A stretch of 38,736 bases of DNA. Origin: Hydrogenophilales bacterium 16-61-112 (lineage in GTDB: Bacteria > Pseudomonadota > Gammaproteobacteria > Burkholderiales > Thiobacillaceae). Position numbers and translations under genes: made by a program. Under the pieces are notes generated by a model that was not told where the DNA came from, ran no database searches, and was given only the letters and a program-made list of their open reading frames with translations. The stretch lies in contig NCHD01000016.1 of the NCBI GenBank assembly GCA_002257045.1, positions 1 to 38,736 of the forward strand. The letters run 5' to 3'. This document shows, piece by piece, positions 8,463 to 16,920 of the stretch (position 1 is the first letter of the stretch; every line of letters starts with the position of its first letter).

Positions 8463-9929
8463 TTATCCCAGTCCACTCAGGTTCACATATTTGGTTTCCA
8501 GATACGCCTCGATGCCTGAGCGCCCGCCTTCACGGCCCAGCCCCGATTGCTTGACCCCGCCGAACGCCGCTTCGGCAGTGAAGATCACGCCGGCGTTGAT
8601 CCCCACCATGCCGTAATCGAGTTGTTCGGCCAGCCGCCAGGAACGGCCAAGATCGCGGGTATAGGCGTAAGCGGCCAGTCCATAGTCGGTATCGTTGGCC
8701 GTGCGAATGACGTCAGCCTCGTCGGCAAAGCGGATCAGCGGCGCCACTGGTCCAAAAGTTTCATCACGGCAAACCTGCATATCGGACGTGCAGTGACTCA
8801 ACACCGTGGGCTGGAAAAACTGTCCACCGAGCGCATGACGCGCGCCACCGGTGAGCAGCTTCGCGCCCTGCGCAAGCGCATCCGCAATATGCGATTCCAC
8901 CTTTTCAAGCGCAGCCACATTGATCAATGGGCCCACTTCCGCACCAAGCTTAAACCCGTTTCCGACCTTCAGTTGTGCCACGGCACGCGCAAACTTTTCG
9001 GCAAAAACATCGAATATTGCCTCCTGCACAAACACGCGATTGGCGCACACACAGGTTTGCCCGCTGTTGCGGTATTTGCTGGCGACGGCACCGGCCACGG
9101 CCGCATCCAGGTCAGCATCGTCGAACACGATAAAGGGCGCATTGCCGCCGAGTTCGAGCGAGACGTGCTTGAGGGTGGACGCGCTCTGCGCCAGCAGCTG
9201 CTTGCCCACCGCAGTGGAGCCGGTGAACGAGATCTTGCGTACCAGCGGGTGCGCTGTCAGCACTTGGCCTATCGACGTCGCGTCGCCGGTAACCACGTTC
9301 AACACCCCCGGCGGCAACCCCGCTCGCTGTGCCAGCTCAGCCAGCGCCAGCGCAGTGAACGGCGTTTGCGAAGCTGGCTTCACGACCACGGTACAGCCGG
9401 CGGCGAGCGCCGCACCGGCCTTGCGGGTGAGCATCGCAGCGGGAAAATTCCACGGTGTGATCAATGCCGCCACCCCCACCGGTTGCTTCAGAGTAAGCAT
9501 GCGCCGATCCGCCCACGGCGACGGCACCACATCGCCATAGACGCGCCGCGCCTCCTCGGCAAACCACTCGATGAAACTCGCTGCGTAGTCGATCTCCCCG
9601 CGCGCCTCGGCCAGCGGCTTGCCCTGCTCGGACACCATGATCGTAGCGAGATCGTCGCGGTGGGCAAGGATCAGGTCGAACCAGCGGCGCAGCAGCTGCG
9701 CGCGGATTTTGGCGGGGGTGATGCGCCAGCCGGCGAAAGCGGCATGCGCGGCTTCGATTGCGCGTTCGGTGTCACGCAGGGTGCAACGCGGCGCATGGCC
9801 GACAATTCCCGCGCTGGCCGGGTTATGAACGACGAAGCATGCGCCGTCGGCAGCACCCCGCCACGCGCCACCGATTAGCGTCTGCTGCCTGAACAAGTTG
9901 GGGTCGGTGAGATTCACGATAGGTGACAT
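8463..9929 (-). CDS. gabD: NAD(P)-dependent succinate-semialdehyde dehydrogenase
   Basis: A 488-residue cytoplasmic aldehyde dehydrogenase that oxidises succinate semialdehyde to succinate in GABA/4-aminobutyrate use. All catalytic landmarks are present: 'TPWNFPAAM' (Asn), 'VKPASQTP' (cofactor Lys), 'FTGSTAVGK', the general base Glu in 'LELGGNAPF' (about residue 257) and the nucleophile Cys in 'NSGQTCVCANR' (about 291). The CVC pair is typical of GabD-type enzymes. The C-terminus 'GGVKQSGLGREGG' is normal. It sits 28 bases upstream of the broken arginase gene and reads towards it; arginase could have fed an arginine/agmatine-to-GABA route, which is inference. Substrate choice among close ALDH relatives cannot be proven from sequence. 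Confidence 0.88.
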   Translation of the reverse strand: MSPIVNLTDPNLFRQQTLIGGAWRGAADGACFVVHNPASAGIVGHAPRCTLRDTERAIEAAHAAFAGWRITPAKIRAQLLRRWFDLILAHRDDLATIMVSEQGKPLAEARGEIDYAASFIEWFAEEARRVYGDVVPSPWADRRMLTLKQPVGVAALITPWNFPAAMLTRKAGAALAAGCTVVVKPASQTPFTALALAELAQRAGLPPGVLNVVTGDATSIGQVLTAHPLVRKISFTGSTAVGKQLLAQSASTLKHVSLELGGNAPFIVFDDADLDAAVAGAVASKYRNSGQTCVCANRVFVQEAIFDVFAEKFARAVAQLKVGNGFKLGAEVGPLINVAALEKVESHIADALAQGAKLLTGGARHALGGQFFQPTVLSHCTSDMQVCRDETFGPVAPLIRFADEADVIRTANDTDYGLAAYAYTRDLGRSWRLAEQLDYGMVGINAGVIFTAEAAFGGVKQSGLGREGGRSGIEAYLETKYVNLSGLG

Positions 9930-10004
9930 CTTTCGTTAACAGGCACAAGACCGGGTGATTATTGTGCCTTGTCCGCACCAACCTGCCCGATCCGCCGTTG
10001 ATAG

Positions 10005-10574
10005 TCAGTTTTCCCGATATGCCTCTACCCGAATACGCAGCCTGACGTCATCGCCGATAAAGGGCAAACCGGTACGCATACCAAAGCGGGAGCGCTGGAG
10101 CACACCGCTTGCATCGGCTCCGCATCGCCACTTGCCGGAAACCGGATTCAATCCGCACGTGATGCGGGCGATGTCCAACCTCATTGGTTGAGTCATCCCA
10201 AGCATCGTCAACTCGCCTTCAATCGCCATCAATCGATCCTGTTCGAACAAGAAACGCTGGCTGCGGAAGGTGATGCGGGGATAGCGGCCAACATCGAACC
10301 AGCCTGCCCGCTTGAGGACGGCATCACGCTCATCGTTTCCCGTATCGAGCGAGCCGGCATCGATGACGACCTCCAGGCTTCCGGTTTGTTGCTCGGCATC
10401 GAATGCAAGGGTGCCGTGGGCGCGGTCGAACTGGCCGCGCTCGGTGAACAACCAGAGATGGACGATTTCAAATTGCGGGATGGTATGGCTGGAGTCAAGC
10501 CGATAGGTCGCAGACCAAGCCGGGGCGCTTAACAGTGAAACGAGGAAAAACATCAGTTGGCGGATTCGCAGCAT
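10005..10574 (-). CDS. YceI-family periplasmic lipocalin-like protein
   Basis: A 189-residue secreted protein with a signal peptide ending at SAPAWSA (about residue 21). The mature part opens with 'TYRLDSSHTIPQFEIVHL' and contains 'FDRAHGTLAFD', 'RYPRITFRSQ' and 'LTMLGMTQPMRLDI', the recurring strands of the YceI beta-barrel, which binds isoprenoid-type lipids in known members. The start is supported by AAGGAAAGG just before the ATG. It lies in the same orientation as gabD with a 75-base gap; no functional link is evident. Confidence 0.87.
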   Translation of the reverse strand: MLRIRQLMFFLVSLLSAPAWSATYRLDSSHTIPQFEIVHLWLFTERGQFDRAHGTLAFDAEQQTGSLEVVIDAGSLDTGNDERDAVLKRAGWFDVGRYPRITFRSQRFLFEQDRLMAIEGELTMLGMTQPMRLDIARITCGLNPVSGKWRCGADASGVLQRSRFGMRTGLPFIGDDVRLRIRVEAYREN

Positions 10575-10906
10575 GGCCTTTCCTTCATGTGAAAGACTGG
10601 CAGGAAACGAAAGGCACCCGGCTTGGCGGTTTGCTCAACACGCATGCCGCGTAAGCGGGTTGCCAATAAGCGCAGCGCATTTCACAGGATGTTTCATTCG
10701 GCGCAATCAGGATTGCGCCCTTCGCGAACCCAACCGTCTATGCGAAACCCATGCCGCGTCCTCACGTAGCCCCCCTCCCCCCAAGGCGGGATACCGCTTT
10801 TGCGGATTGGCAACAGGTGGCGAAATGGTTCGCATCTGTTACGTATACTAGGCCAGCAGAAAAATTTCTGCGCAATGGTTCAACTCACTTTTTTCAGGAA
10901 ATTGTA
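10575..10906. other. 332-base intergenic region between divergent yceI-like and OMP genes
   Basis: No gene is seen. It holds an 8-base perfect hairpin at 10700-10719 (GGCGCAAT, loop CAGG, ATTGCGCC) and a TATACT -10-like box at 10844-10849, 57 bases before the OMP GTG start, without a good -35 partner. The hairpin could be an operator; nothing in the sequence decides this. Confidence 0.4.
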
Positions 10907-11850
10907 GTGAATAAACAATTACTGTTACTCGCACTTTCCGCAGCACTGGGCGTAACGTCCGCGCAAGCTGCCGATACCGGGTTCTATGTCGGGGGCAGTC
11001 TCGGGCAATCCAAGATTGACATTAGCGCCTCAGATATTGACGCTGAATTAGCTTCAGCGGGTTATCCCAATTCTAGTTAGATAGTGCGCAAATTATCCAC
11101 GGCCACCCGGTGATTCCATGGGCTCGATTGGGTGATTGCTCGAAGTTTTTGAGCGCCAGCTCAAGGTGATCATCCAGGGATTCGACGCTGTCAAAGACGC
11201 GGTTTTGGAAGGACTTCTCGCGCAGATCGTCCCAGAGATGTTCGACCGGGTTTAACTCCGGCGCATACGGCGGTAAAAAAACAACTGAAGATTGCCCGGC
11301 AGGATGATGGGCTGACTGCGGATGCCGTTTGTCGGGCGCAAGCTTGCGCCAACCGTGACGGTGCAACATAGCGTACACCGTCGATAATGCCATGGGTCAC
11401 CCCGCTCACTGTTGGTGACACAATTACTGGAAACTGTTCGCCGGCTACCGCTACATGAAGTATTTCGCCGTGGAAGGCGCTTATACGAACTTGGGTGAAG
11501 CCTCTGCGAACAGCATCATCACGGTGCCGGGCCCGGCGGTTGCAAATGTCACGGTCGAAGGTGAGGCCTGGACGGTTTCCGCCCTTGGCATTTTTCCGAT
11601 CGGCGATAAGTTCTCACTTTTCGGCCGTCTGGGGGTGAACTTCTGGAATGCTGACGTTTCCGCGACGGCTACTACCTCTGGTGCCTCGGCTGCCTTGTCA
11701 GGGGACGATGATGGCACGGATATGGTCTATGGCGTGGGCGCGGCTTACAGCTTCACCCCGAACCTGAGCGTGCGCGGCGAATGGGAGCGTTACGACTTAT
11801 ATGATACTGACGTCGATCGCTTGTCAGCGGGCATCAGCTGGAACTTTTAA
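10907..11850 (+). pseudogene. Outer-membrane beta-barrel protein gene interrupted by an insertion
   Basis: The first exon-like part (10907-11072) starts with GTG after AGGAAA, has a signal peptide ending at SAQAAD, and the barrel opening 'TGFYVGGSLGQSKIDIS'. The second part (11426-11850) continues with 'KLFAGYRYMKYFAVEGAY' and ends in the classic outer-membrane signature 'LSAGISWNF' with C-terminal Phe. Removing 353 bases (insert plus one CAATT copy) joins the two in frame as 'SAGYPNYWKLFAGYR'. The restored product, about 196 residues, would be an OmpA/OmpX-like small porin-type barrel. As it stands, translation stops at TAG 11078-11080, so no barrel can form. The terminator downstream is intact. 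Confidence 0.85.
11073..11420 (-). mobile_element. Internally deleted IS630-family element
   Basis: A 348-bp insertion flanked by the direct repeat CAATT (11068-11072 and 11421-11425). On the minus strand it encodes a 106-residue relic (11393 to 11073). This begins with the helix-turn-helix part of an IS630 transposase ('LSTVYAMLHRHGWRKLAPDK') and jumps into the C-terminal DDE end ('PPYAPELNPVEHLWDDLRE', with the last catalytic Glu). The first two catalytic Asp are missing, so it cannot move by itself. The ends share only a weak inverted repeat (ATAGTGCGC versus ACAGTGAGC). IS630 elements usually duplicate TA, so the five-base repeat is unusual. Confidence 0.8.
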
Positions 11851-11869
11851 AGGCTTGCACTGCAGTAAA

Positions 11870-11902
11870 TGAAAGGGCCGGATAATCCGGCCCTTTCATT
11901 TT
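11870..11902 (+). terminator. Rho-independent terminator after the OMP gene
   Basis: TGAAAGGGCCGGA pairs with TCCGGCCCTTTCA (loop TAA), followed by TTTT. It is palindromic enough to work for the minus strand as well. Confidence 0.85.
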
Positions 11903-11947
11903 GGGAAGCCCCCGCATACGAAGCAATGAGCGCAGAGTTTGCGCGCA

Positions 11948-12213
11948 TCAAGCGCTATGCCCAACCTGATCGTCCAGCGTTTCGAGCAACCCGATCAGCG
12001 CCTACCCCGGCGAATCGCTCGCCGGCAAATGCCGCACCGCAATCTAGTGCGTCTAACACGTAGCGCTATCGTCCACGGCAGGGCCGGTGACGACAATGCG
12101 GCTGAGCTTGTACAACTGTCCGATTGCATCGGTATTGATCGGGCGGAAGAGTGCGCCAGGATAGCGCTCGAAGGCGCATGCCATCGGCGACTGGCCCTCG
12201 GCCAGAACCGTCC
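11948..12213 (-). pseudogene. Decayed copy of the short 2-hydroxyacid-dehydrogenase-like gene
   Basis: Directly after the nirN stop, the minus strand encodes 'TDAIGQLYKLSRIVVTGPAV' and, further on, 'IAVRHLPASDSPG' and 'ALIGLLETL', all in one frame but broken by three TAG codons. These match residues in the 118-residue ORF at 23105-23461 ('LDAETIGQLHKLKIIVVTGPAA', 'ISIRHLLAGDATSGQALVGLLERL'). The part before 'TDAIGQ' is shortened compared with that copy. Two of the TAGs align with GAG and CAG, single-base changes from sense codons. It is a non-functional paralogue on the opposite side of the nir block. Confidence 0.75.
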
Positions 12214-13770
12214 TCAATGGCTGGTGCCGGCGGAGCGGGTCGTCTTGTTATAAACGTTGTACTTGCCCGAAGGCTTGCTCATGGGAATGCGGGTGATCTC
12301 TTTTAACGTCGCCGCATCGTACACAACCAAGGCGCCGTCCATTTCCCAGATGCTGACCAGGGCATATTTTCCGTCGCGGGTGAACTCGACGTGGGCGGCG
12401 GTCTTGCCGGGCGCGGGCGTGAGCTTGCGTACGACTTCCAGCGTGCGTTTGTCGATGATCATCAGCGTGTCCTTGGCCGGGCTCATGAAATTATCGGTCC
12501 AGGCATATGGGGTGTTCTCGTGGCTGCGCATGAAAAACCCGGGGCCCAGCGTGTCGATCCGCTTGATTACCTGCCAGGTTTTCATGTCGATGACACTGAT
12601 CACGCCGGACTTGAGGTTGGGCGTGGCCATCACCGGCCGGCCCTGGTATTCCCAGGTAATGCCGGACCCGAGGTGGGGCATGCCGGGCAAATCCAGATCG
12701 ACGACCTTGCGCCGCGCATCGAGATTGATCACCTGGCCCTTGCCGCCGTCACGCGAGGCGCCCATCAGGTGCGTGTAGGACTGGTCGAAATAGAAATCGT
12801 CGAGATAATCCTCAAGCGGAATGCGCCGGATGAGAAAAGACCCTTTGTCGGCAAGTGCCTCCGCCATGCGGAAGTCGTGCACCAGACCGGGATAAATAGG
12901 CTCATGGTCGTCGGTATAGGGGATCTCCCACACTTCCTTGACGTCCTTCAGCGCGGCGATGAAGCTCTTGCGCGGCGCCGCGTCGTAGACGGCGGACACG
13001 CGCGAACGCTTGCCGGTATCGTCTTTGGCTTCGATCAGCTTCAGCGGCTTCAGGTCGGTTGCGTCGAGAATGACCAGGGTCTGCGGCAGATAGTTGCCGA
13101 CGATCACGTAGCGCCCGTCACCCGACACCGCCAGATTGCGGGTATTGATCCCCACGCGGATTTCATGGGTGGTCTTGAGGTTCCAGATGTCGAACTTGGA
13201 AATCCAGCCGTCGCGTGAGGCGAAATAGACATAGCGCCCGTCGGGCGTGAACTTCGGCCCGCCATGCAGCGCGAACCGGGTCTGGAAGCGGTGGATCGGC
13301 TTGAAGGTGTCGCCGTCGAGGATGGTGGCGTGGTGATCGCCGGTCTCCACGACGACGAACAGATTGAGCAGGTCGGCCTTGAATGCCGGCTGGTCCGGCA
13401 GGCTGCCGCCCGGGTAGTGCTCGATCCGGGACGCGTTGATTTCGTTCAGACCCCAGGCGGGTACGCTGGCCGGTGCGGTGTAGACCAGATCGGTCACGGC
13501 CTGGATCTCGGCGGCAGACAGCTTGTCTTTAAAGCCCGGCATCTGCGAGGCGGCGCGACCCTCGGCGACGACTTTCAGCGCGAGGGGCTTGCGCAGCCGC
13601 TCCAGGTTTTCCGGCAGCAGTGCCGGACCGGTATTACCGAGACGATCGGCGCCGTGACAGATGGCGCAATGTTGAGCGTAGATCGCCGCAGCCGGGGCGG
13701 CGGCCGACGCCGACGGCAGCAGCGCCAGCGCGGCCGGGAGCAGCCAGAAAACCGCAAGCAGGCCTCTCAT
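12214..13770 (-). CDS. nirN: Dihydro-heme d1 dehydrogenase NirN
   Basis: A 518-residue periplasmic c-type cytochrome fused to an eight-bladed propeller, related to NirS. NirN carries out the last step of heme d1 synthesis, introducing the acrylate double bond, before passing d1 to NirS. The signal peptide ends near SASAAA. The heme c site is CAICH (residues 35-39), with a Met in 'ASQMPGFKDKLSAAEI'. The propeller region contains 'FALHGGPKFTPDGRYVYFASRDG', which supplies the d1-contacting His and Arg by family analogy. The start ATG overlaps the nirJ stop (TGATG). It is the last intact gene of the operon; the decayed hydroxyacid dehydrogenase copy follows. Confidence 0.93.
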   Translation of the reverse strand: MRGLLAVFWLLPAALALLPSASAAAPAAAIYAQHCAICHGADRLGNTGPALLPENLERLRKPLALKVVAEGRAASQMPGFKDKLSAAEIQAVTDLVYTAPASVPAWGLNEINASRIEHYPGGSLPDQPAFKADLLNLFVVVETGDHHATILDGDTFKPIHRFQTRFALHGGPKFTPDGRYVYFASRDGWISKFDIWNLKTTHEIRVGINTRNLAVSGDGRYVIVGNYLPQTLVILDATDLKPLKLIEAKDDTGKRSRVSAVYDAAPRKSFIAALKDVKEVWEIPYTDDHEPIYPGLVHDFRMAEALADKGSFLIRRIPLEDYLDDFYFDQSYTHLMGASRDGGKGQVINLDARRKVVDLDLPGMPHLGSGITWEYQGRPVMATPNLKSGVISVIDMKTWQVIKRIDTLGPGFFMRSHENTPYAWTDNFMSPAKDTLMIIDKRTLEVVRKLTPAPGKTAAHVEFTRDGKYALVSIWEMDGALVVYDAATLKEITRIPMSKPSGKYNVYNKTTRSAGTSH

Positions 13771-14969
13771 CAGCGCGCCAGCTTCCGCAGCGGCACGTAG
13801 GGCGTCATCGTCAGCCGCTCGTGCTGGGTGGTGACCCCGATTTCCTCGTCGTCCAGGTAGCAGGCTGGGTCTTCCTGCCAAGGATCGCCGGTGAGCTGAT
13901 AGGCGCGCACCCGGGTGTTGCCGCCGCAGACGTCGAAATAAGCGCACTCCCCGCAGCGGCCTTTGACCGTGCGCGGGCTTGCCTTGAGGCCGGCCATCAG
14001 CGGGTCGCTGGTATCGGGCCAGATCTCGGAGAAGGCCCGCTCCTTTACGTTGCCCAGCGTGTAGTTCCACCAGAACGTGTCCGGGTGCACGTTGCCAAGA
14101 TTGTCGATGTTGGCGATGTTGACGCCGCTGGAGTTGCCGCCCCACTGGGCCAGCTTCGCCCGCATGTGCGCCTCCATTTCGGGGAAATGCGTGCGGATCC
14201 AGAACAGCAGATACACGCCATCGGCGTCGTTGTTGCCGGTGACGAATTCGCTGTGCCGGCCCGTCAGTTGATCGCGCCAGCAGGTATCGAACAGCAGGTC
14301 CATCGCCTGGCGCGTGGTCTGGTGAACGACGTCGTGCTTGCGATTGGTGTTGCCGCGGCCGGCGTAGTTGAGATGGGACAGGTAGAACTTGTCGAGACCC
14401 TCGTCATCCATCAATTGCAGCAGCCCGGGCAGGTCCTGCGCATTGTCCTGGGTCAGGGTGAAGCGGATGCCGACCTTGATGCCCTTGTCGCGGCACAGGC
14501 GGATGCCGCGCAGCGAGGCCTCGTAGGCGCCTTCCATGCGGCGGAAACGGTCGTGGGTTTCTGCAATGCCGTCGAGGGAGACGCCGACGTAATCGAAGCC
14601 GATGGCGGCGATGCGGTCGATGTTGTGTTCGTCGATCAACGTGCCGTTGGAGGAAAGACCGACGTAGAAACCCATGTCCTTGGCACGCTGCGCGATGTCG
14701 TAGATGTCCGGCCGCAGCAGCGGCTCGCCGCCGGAGAGAATAAGCACCGGCACGTTAAAGCGCTTGAGGTCGTCCATCACGCCGAACACTTCGTTGGTGT
14801 CCAGTTCACCGGGGAAGTCCTTGTCGGCGGAGATCGAATAACAGTGCTTGCAGGTGAGATTGCACCGGCGCACGAGATTCCAGATCACCACCGGGCCAGG
14901 CGGGTTGCGCTTGGGGCCGAGGGCGGTCGGGTGGGCGAGTTCCTGCATGTATTGGGAGATACGGAACAT
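13770..14969 (-). CDS. nirJ: Heme d1 biosynthesis radical SAM protein NirJ
   Basis: A 399-residue cytoplasmic radical SAM enzyme. The SAM-cluster motif is CNLTCKHC (Cys36, 40, 43), followed by 'LSGGEPLLRPD' for SAM binding. A C-terminal auxiliary cluster region is visible as 'CGECAYFDVCGGN' plus a later Cys in 'DPACYLDDEE'. NirJ replaces two propionate side chains of didecarboxysiroheme by oxo groups. The ATG follows the nirH stop by 9 bases, and the nirH stop codon lies in the ribosome site (TAGGAG). Length and motifs are complete. Confidence 0.95.
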   Translation of the reverse strand: MFRISQYMQELAHPTALGPKRNPPGPVVIWNLVRRCNLTCKHCYSISADKDFPGELDTNEVFGVMDDLKRFNVPVLILSGGEPLLRPDIYDIAQRAKDMGFYVGLSSNGTLIDEHNIDRIAAIGFDYVGVSLDGIAETHDRFRRMEGAYEASLRGIRLCRDKGIKVGIRFTLTQDNAQDLPGLLQLMDDEGLDKFYLSHLNYAGRGNTNRKHDVVHQTTRQAMDLLFDTCWRDQLTGRHSEFVTGNNDADGVYLLFWIRTHFPEMEAHMRAKLAQWGGNSSGVNIANIDNLGNVHPDTFWWNYTLGNVKERAFSEIWPDTSDPLMAGLKASPRTVKGRCGECAYFDVCGGNTRVRAYQLTGDPWQEDPACYLDDEEIGVTTQHERLTMTPYVPLRKLAR

Positions 14970-14978
14970 GTCTTTCTC

Positions 14979-15479
14979 CTAGGAGCCGATGCGCAGCCCG
15001 GTTTTTTTGAGTATCCGCGTGCTGTAGAGAATGTCGGTTCCGCGGCTCGCCTGGCCCAGCACGTCTGCGATCAATCGGGCTTTCGCCTCCACCTCTTGCC
15101 GCGTTTTTCCGTGCACCATCGCGAACAGGTTATAGGGCCATTCGGGCAGATGCCGCGGGCGCTGGTAGCAGTGGCTGACGCATTCGAGTTGGCCGACGCG
15201 TTCGCCCAGTTCATCGATGCGATCGTCGGCGACGTCCCACACCGTCATGCCGTTGGCGCGATAGCCGAGCGCGTAGTGATTCGGCACCGCGCCGATGCGG
15301 CGAATGATGCCCAGGTCGAGCATACGCTGCATGCGCTGCATCACGTCTGCGGCTTCCACGCCCAGCTGTTCAGCGATGGCGTGATAGGGACGCGGCGTCA
15401 GCGGCAGCCCGGCCTGCGTCGCCTGGATGATGCGGCGGTCGGTATCGTCGAGCGGTCTGAACTCGTTGGGTGCGTTCAT
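14979..15479 (-). CDS. nirH: Siroheme decarboxylase subunit NirH
   Basis: A 166-residue AsnC/Lrp-like protein of the NirL/NirH type, part of the complex that decarboxylates siroheme to didecarboxysiroheme. A winged helix lies at the N-terminus ('HAIAEQLGVEAADVMQRMQRMLDLGIIRRIGAV'). The signature 'CYQRPRHLPEWPYNLFAMVHG' follows; it is shared with the second half of NirDL. I chose ATG 15479, which overlaps the nirG stop (ATGA); a longer reading up to 15611 lacks family similarity. Confidence 0.9.
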   Translation of the reverse strand: MNAPNEFRPLDDTDRRIIQATQAGLPLTPRPYHAIAEQLGVEAADVMQRMQRMLDLGIIRRIGAVPNHYALGYRANGMTVWDVADDRIDELGERVGQLECVSHCYQRPRHLPEWPYNLFAMVHGKTRQEVEAKARLIADVLGQASRGTDILYSTRILKKTGLRIGS

Positions 15480-15919
15480 ACGTGCAGTTTCAGTTCCACG
15501 AAATACTCGCGAATCTTCGGCATGTTGTAGACCGCATAGCCGGATTCGCGCTCGATGCGGGCGATCGTTTCCTGCTGCGCCTGCGGTGTTTCGGTGGCGA
15601 GCACGAACCACATGTTGAGGCGGTGGTTGCGTTCGTAGTTGTGCGCTACCTCGGGCTGGTCGTTGACGATGTTTGTCACCCGTTCGTAGTCTTCCGGGCG
15701 GATTTCCATCGCAGCGAGGCTCAGCGCGCCGCCCATCTGCGCAGCATGGTACATCGGGCCGAAACGTGACAGCAGGCCGCGCTGCAGCAGGCTCTCGATG
15801 CGGGCAATGACGCTTGCTTCATCGCTGCCGACCCTGTCCGCCACCTCGGCATACGGGCGTTCGCAAATTGGAAAGCCGCCTTGCAGGGTGTTGATGAGGG
15901 CGCGGTCGAGGTCGTCCAT
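15476..15919 (-). CDS. nirG: Siroheme decarboxylase subunit NirG
   Basis: A 147-residue AsnC/Lrp-like protein of the NirD/NirG type. It has a winged helix ('YAEVADRVGSDEASVIARIESLLQRGLLSRFG') and the signature 'NYERNHRLNMWFVLAT', matching the first half of NirDL. It works with NirH and NirDL in siroheme decarboxylation. ATG 15919 overlaps the nirDL stop (TGATG) and gives the family length; the open frame upstream to 16027 is unrelated sequence inside nirDL. Confidence 0.9.
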   Translation of the reverse strand: MDDLDRALINTLQGGFPICERPYAEVADRVGSDEASVIARIESLLQRGLLSRFGPMYHAAQMGGALSLAAMEIRPEDYERVTNIVNDQPEVAHNYERNHRLNMWFVLATETPQAQQETIARIERESGYAVYNMPKIREYFVELKLHV

Positions 15920-16920
15920 CACGCCACCGCTTCTACTTTCGGCTGCGCTTCGACATAGCGCGCGGCGGTCTGCTTGAAGCGCTGCCTGCTGAACAGGATT
16001 TCGCACGGGAAGCCGGTCAGCCCGCACTGCGCCCGCAGATGCTCGAGGTGTTCCAGCACGGCGCCTCGATCCTTGCCGTGGATCATGCAGAACAGGTTGT
16101 AGGGCCAGTCCGGCAGGCGGCGCGGCCGCTGGTAGCAGAGATTGACCAGACCCGATGCGCCGATACAGCGCCCCACTTCGTCGACTTGCTCGTCCGGAAT
16201 ATTCAACACCACCATGGCGTTGGCGCGAAAACCCAGCTCGTGATGGCGGACGACAATGCCGAGGCGTTTGATGATGCCGTGATCGAGCAGTCGCGCGAGC
16301 CGACTCAGCACATCGGCTTCGGAGGTGCCGATGAGCGCGCCGACGGCCGCGTAGGGGCGCACGACCAGCGGCAGGCCTTCCTGAATCGCCTCGACCAGGG
16401 CGTAGTCGAGGGTGTCGAGTTCGAGTGCGCGCGGCGTGGCCGCCTTGTGCCGATTCCGGCCCGCCATGCCGACGGCGGGACGCAGATCGAAGCCGAGGTC
16501 AATGTGATAGTCCTGCACCATCGGCAGCCGCATGACCGGAAGCCCGGTCTGCTGTTCGATGTCGTGCAGTACGCGCTCCAGATGGGCCGGGTTCGTGGCG
16601 ATCGCGACGAACCAGAGGTTGAAGCGGTATTCGCGTTCGTAGTTGTGGTTGATTTCCGGGTAGGCGTTGACCTGTTGCGCCACGTCGGCGAGCCGTTCTT
16701 TCGGGACGGCCATCGCGGCCAGCGTGCTGACGCCGATGCGGTTGGGGCAGAACACCGCGCCCACGCGGCTGATCACGCCTTCTCGCGTGAGACGGCGCAG
16801 GGTCTCGAGGACCTCCTCGACGCCGAGGCCCAGCCGGCGGGAGATGACGTCGAAGGGCGCGGAGACGAGCGGAAATCCGCGCTGGAAATCGTTGAGCAGG
16901 TTGAGTTGAAGGTCGCTCAT
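15919..16920 (-). CDS. nirDL: Fused siroheme decarboxylase NirDL
   Basis: A 333-residue tandem protein. Residues 1 to about 150 are NirD-like ('ISRRLGLGVEEVLETLRRLTREGVISRVGAV', 'NYEREYRFNLWFVAIAT'). Residues from about 165 on are NirL-like ('VGALIGTSEADVLSRLARLLDHGIIKRLG', 'CYQRPRRLPDWPYNLFCMIHG'). The two halves are joined by a short basic linker ('RNRHKAATPR'). It catalyses removal of two acetate carboxylates from siroheme. The ATG overlaps the nirF stop (ATGA). Fusion of D and L is known in other denitrifiers, while NirG and NirH here stay separate. Confidence 0.93.
   Translation of the reverse strand: MSDLQLNLLNDFQRGFPLVSAPFDVISRRLGLGVEEVLETLRRLTREGVISRVGAVFCPNRIGVSTLAAMAVPKERLADVAQQVNAYPEINHNYEREYRFNLWFVAIATNPAHLERVLHDIEQQTGLPVMRLPMVQDYHIDLGFDLRPAVGMAGRNRHKAATPRALELDTLDYALVEAIQEGLPLVVRPYAAVGALIGTSEADVLSRLARLLDHGIIKRLGIVVRHHELGFRANAMVVLNIPDEQVDEVGRCIGASGLVNLCYQRPRRLPDWPYNLFCMIHGKDRGAVLEHLEHLRAQCGLTGFPCEILFSRQRFKQTAARYVEAQPKVEAVA

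Noticed and set aside
11074..11426. TA target duplication for the IS630-like insertion
   Set aside because: Excision at the two TA sites would leave the barrel gene out of frame, whereas CAATT restores it exactly.
11939..12253. A 104-codon open frame on the plus strand downstream of the OMP terminator
   Set aside because: The minus strand in the same place matches the 23105-23461 protein, so this is the shadow of a pseudogene.
13620..15530. A 636-codon open frame on the plus strand opposite nirJ, nirH and nirG
   Set aside because: It runs across four coupled real genes on the other strand and shows no domain; a composition effect.
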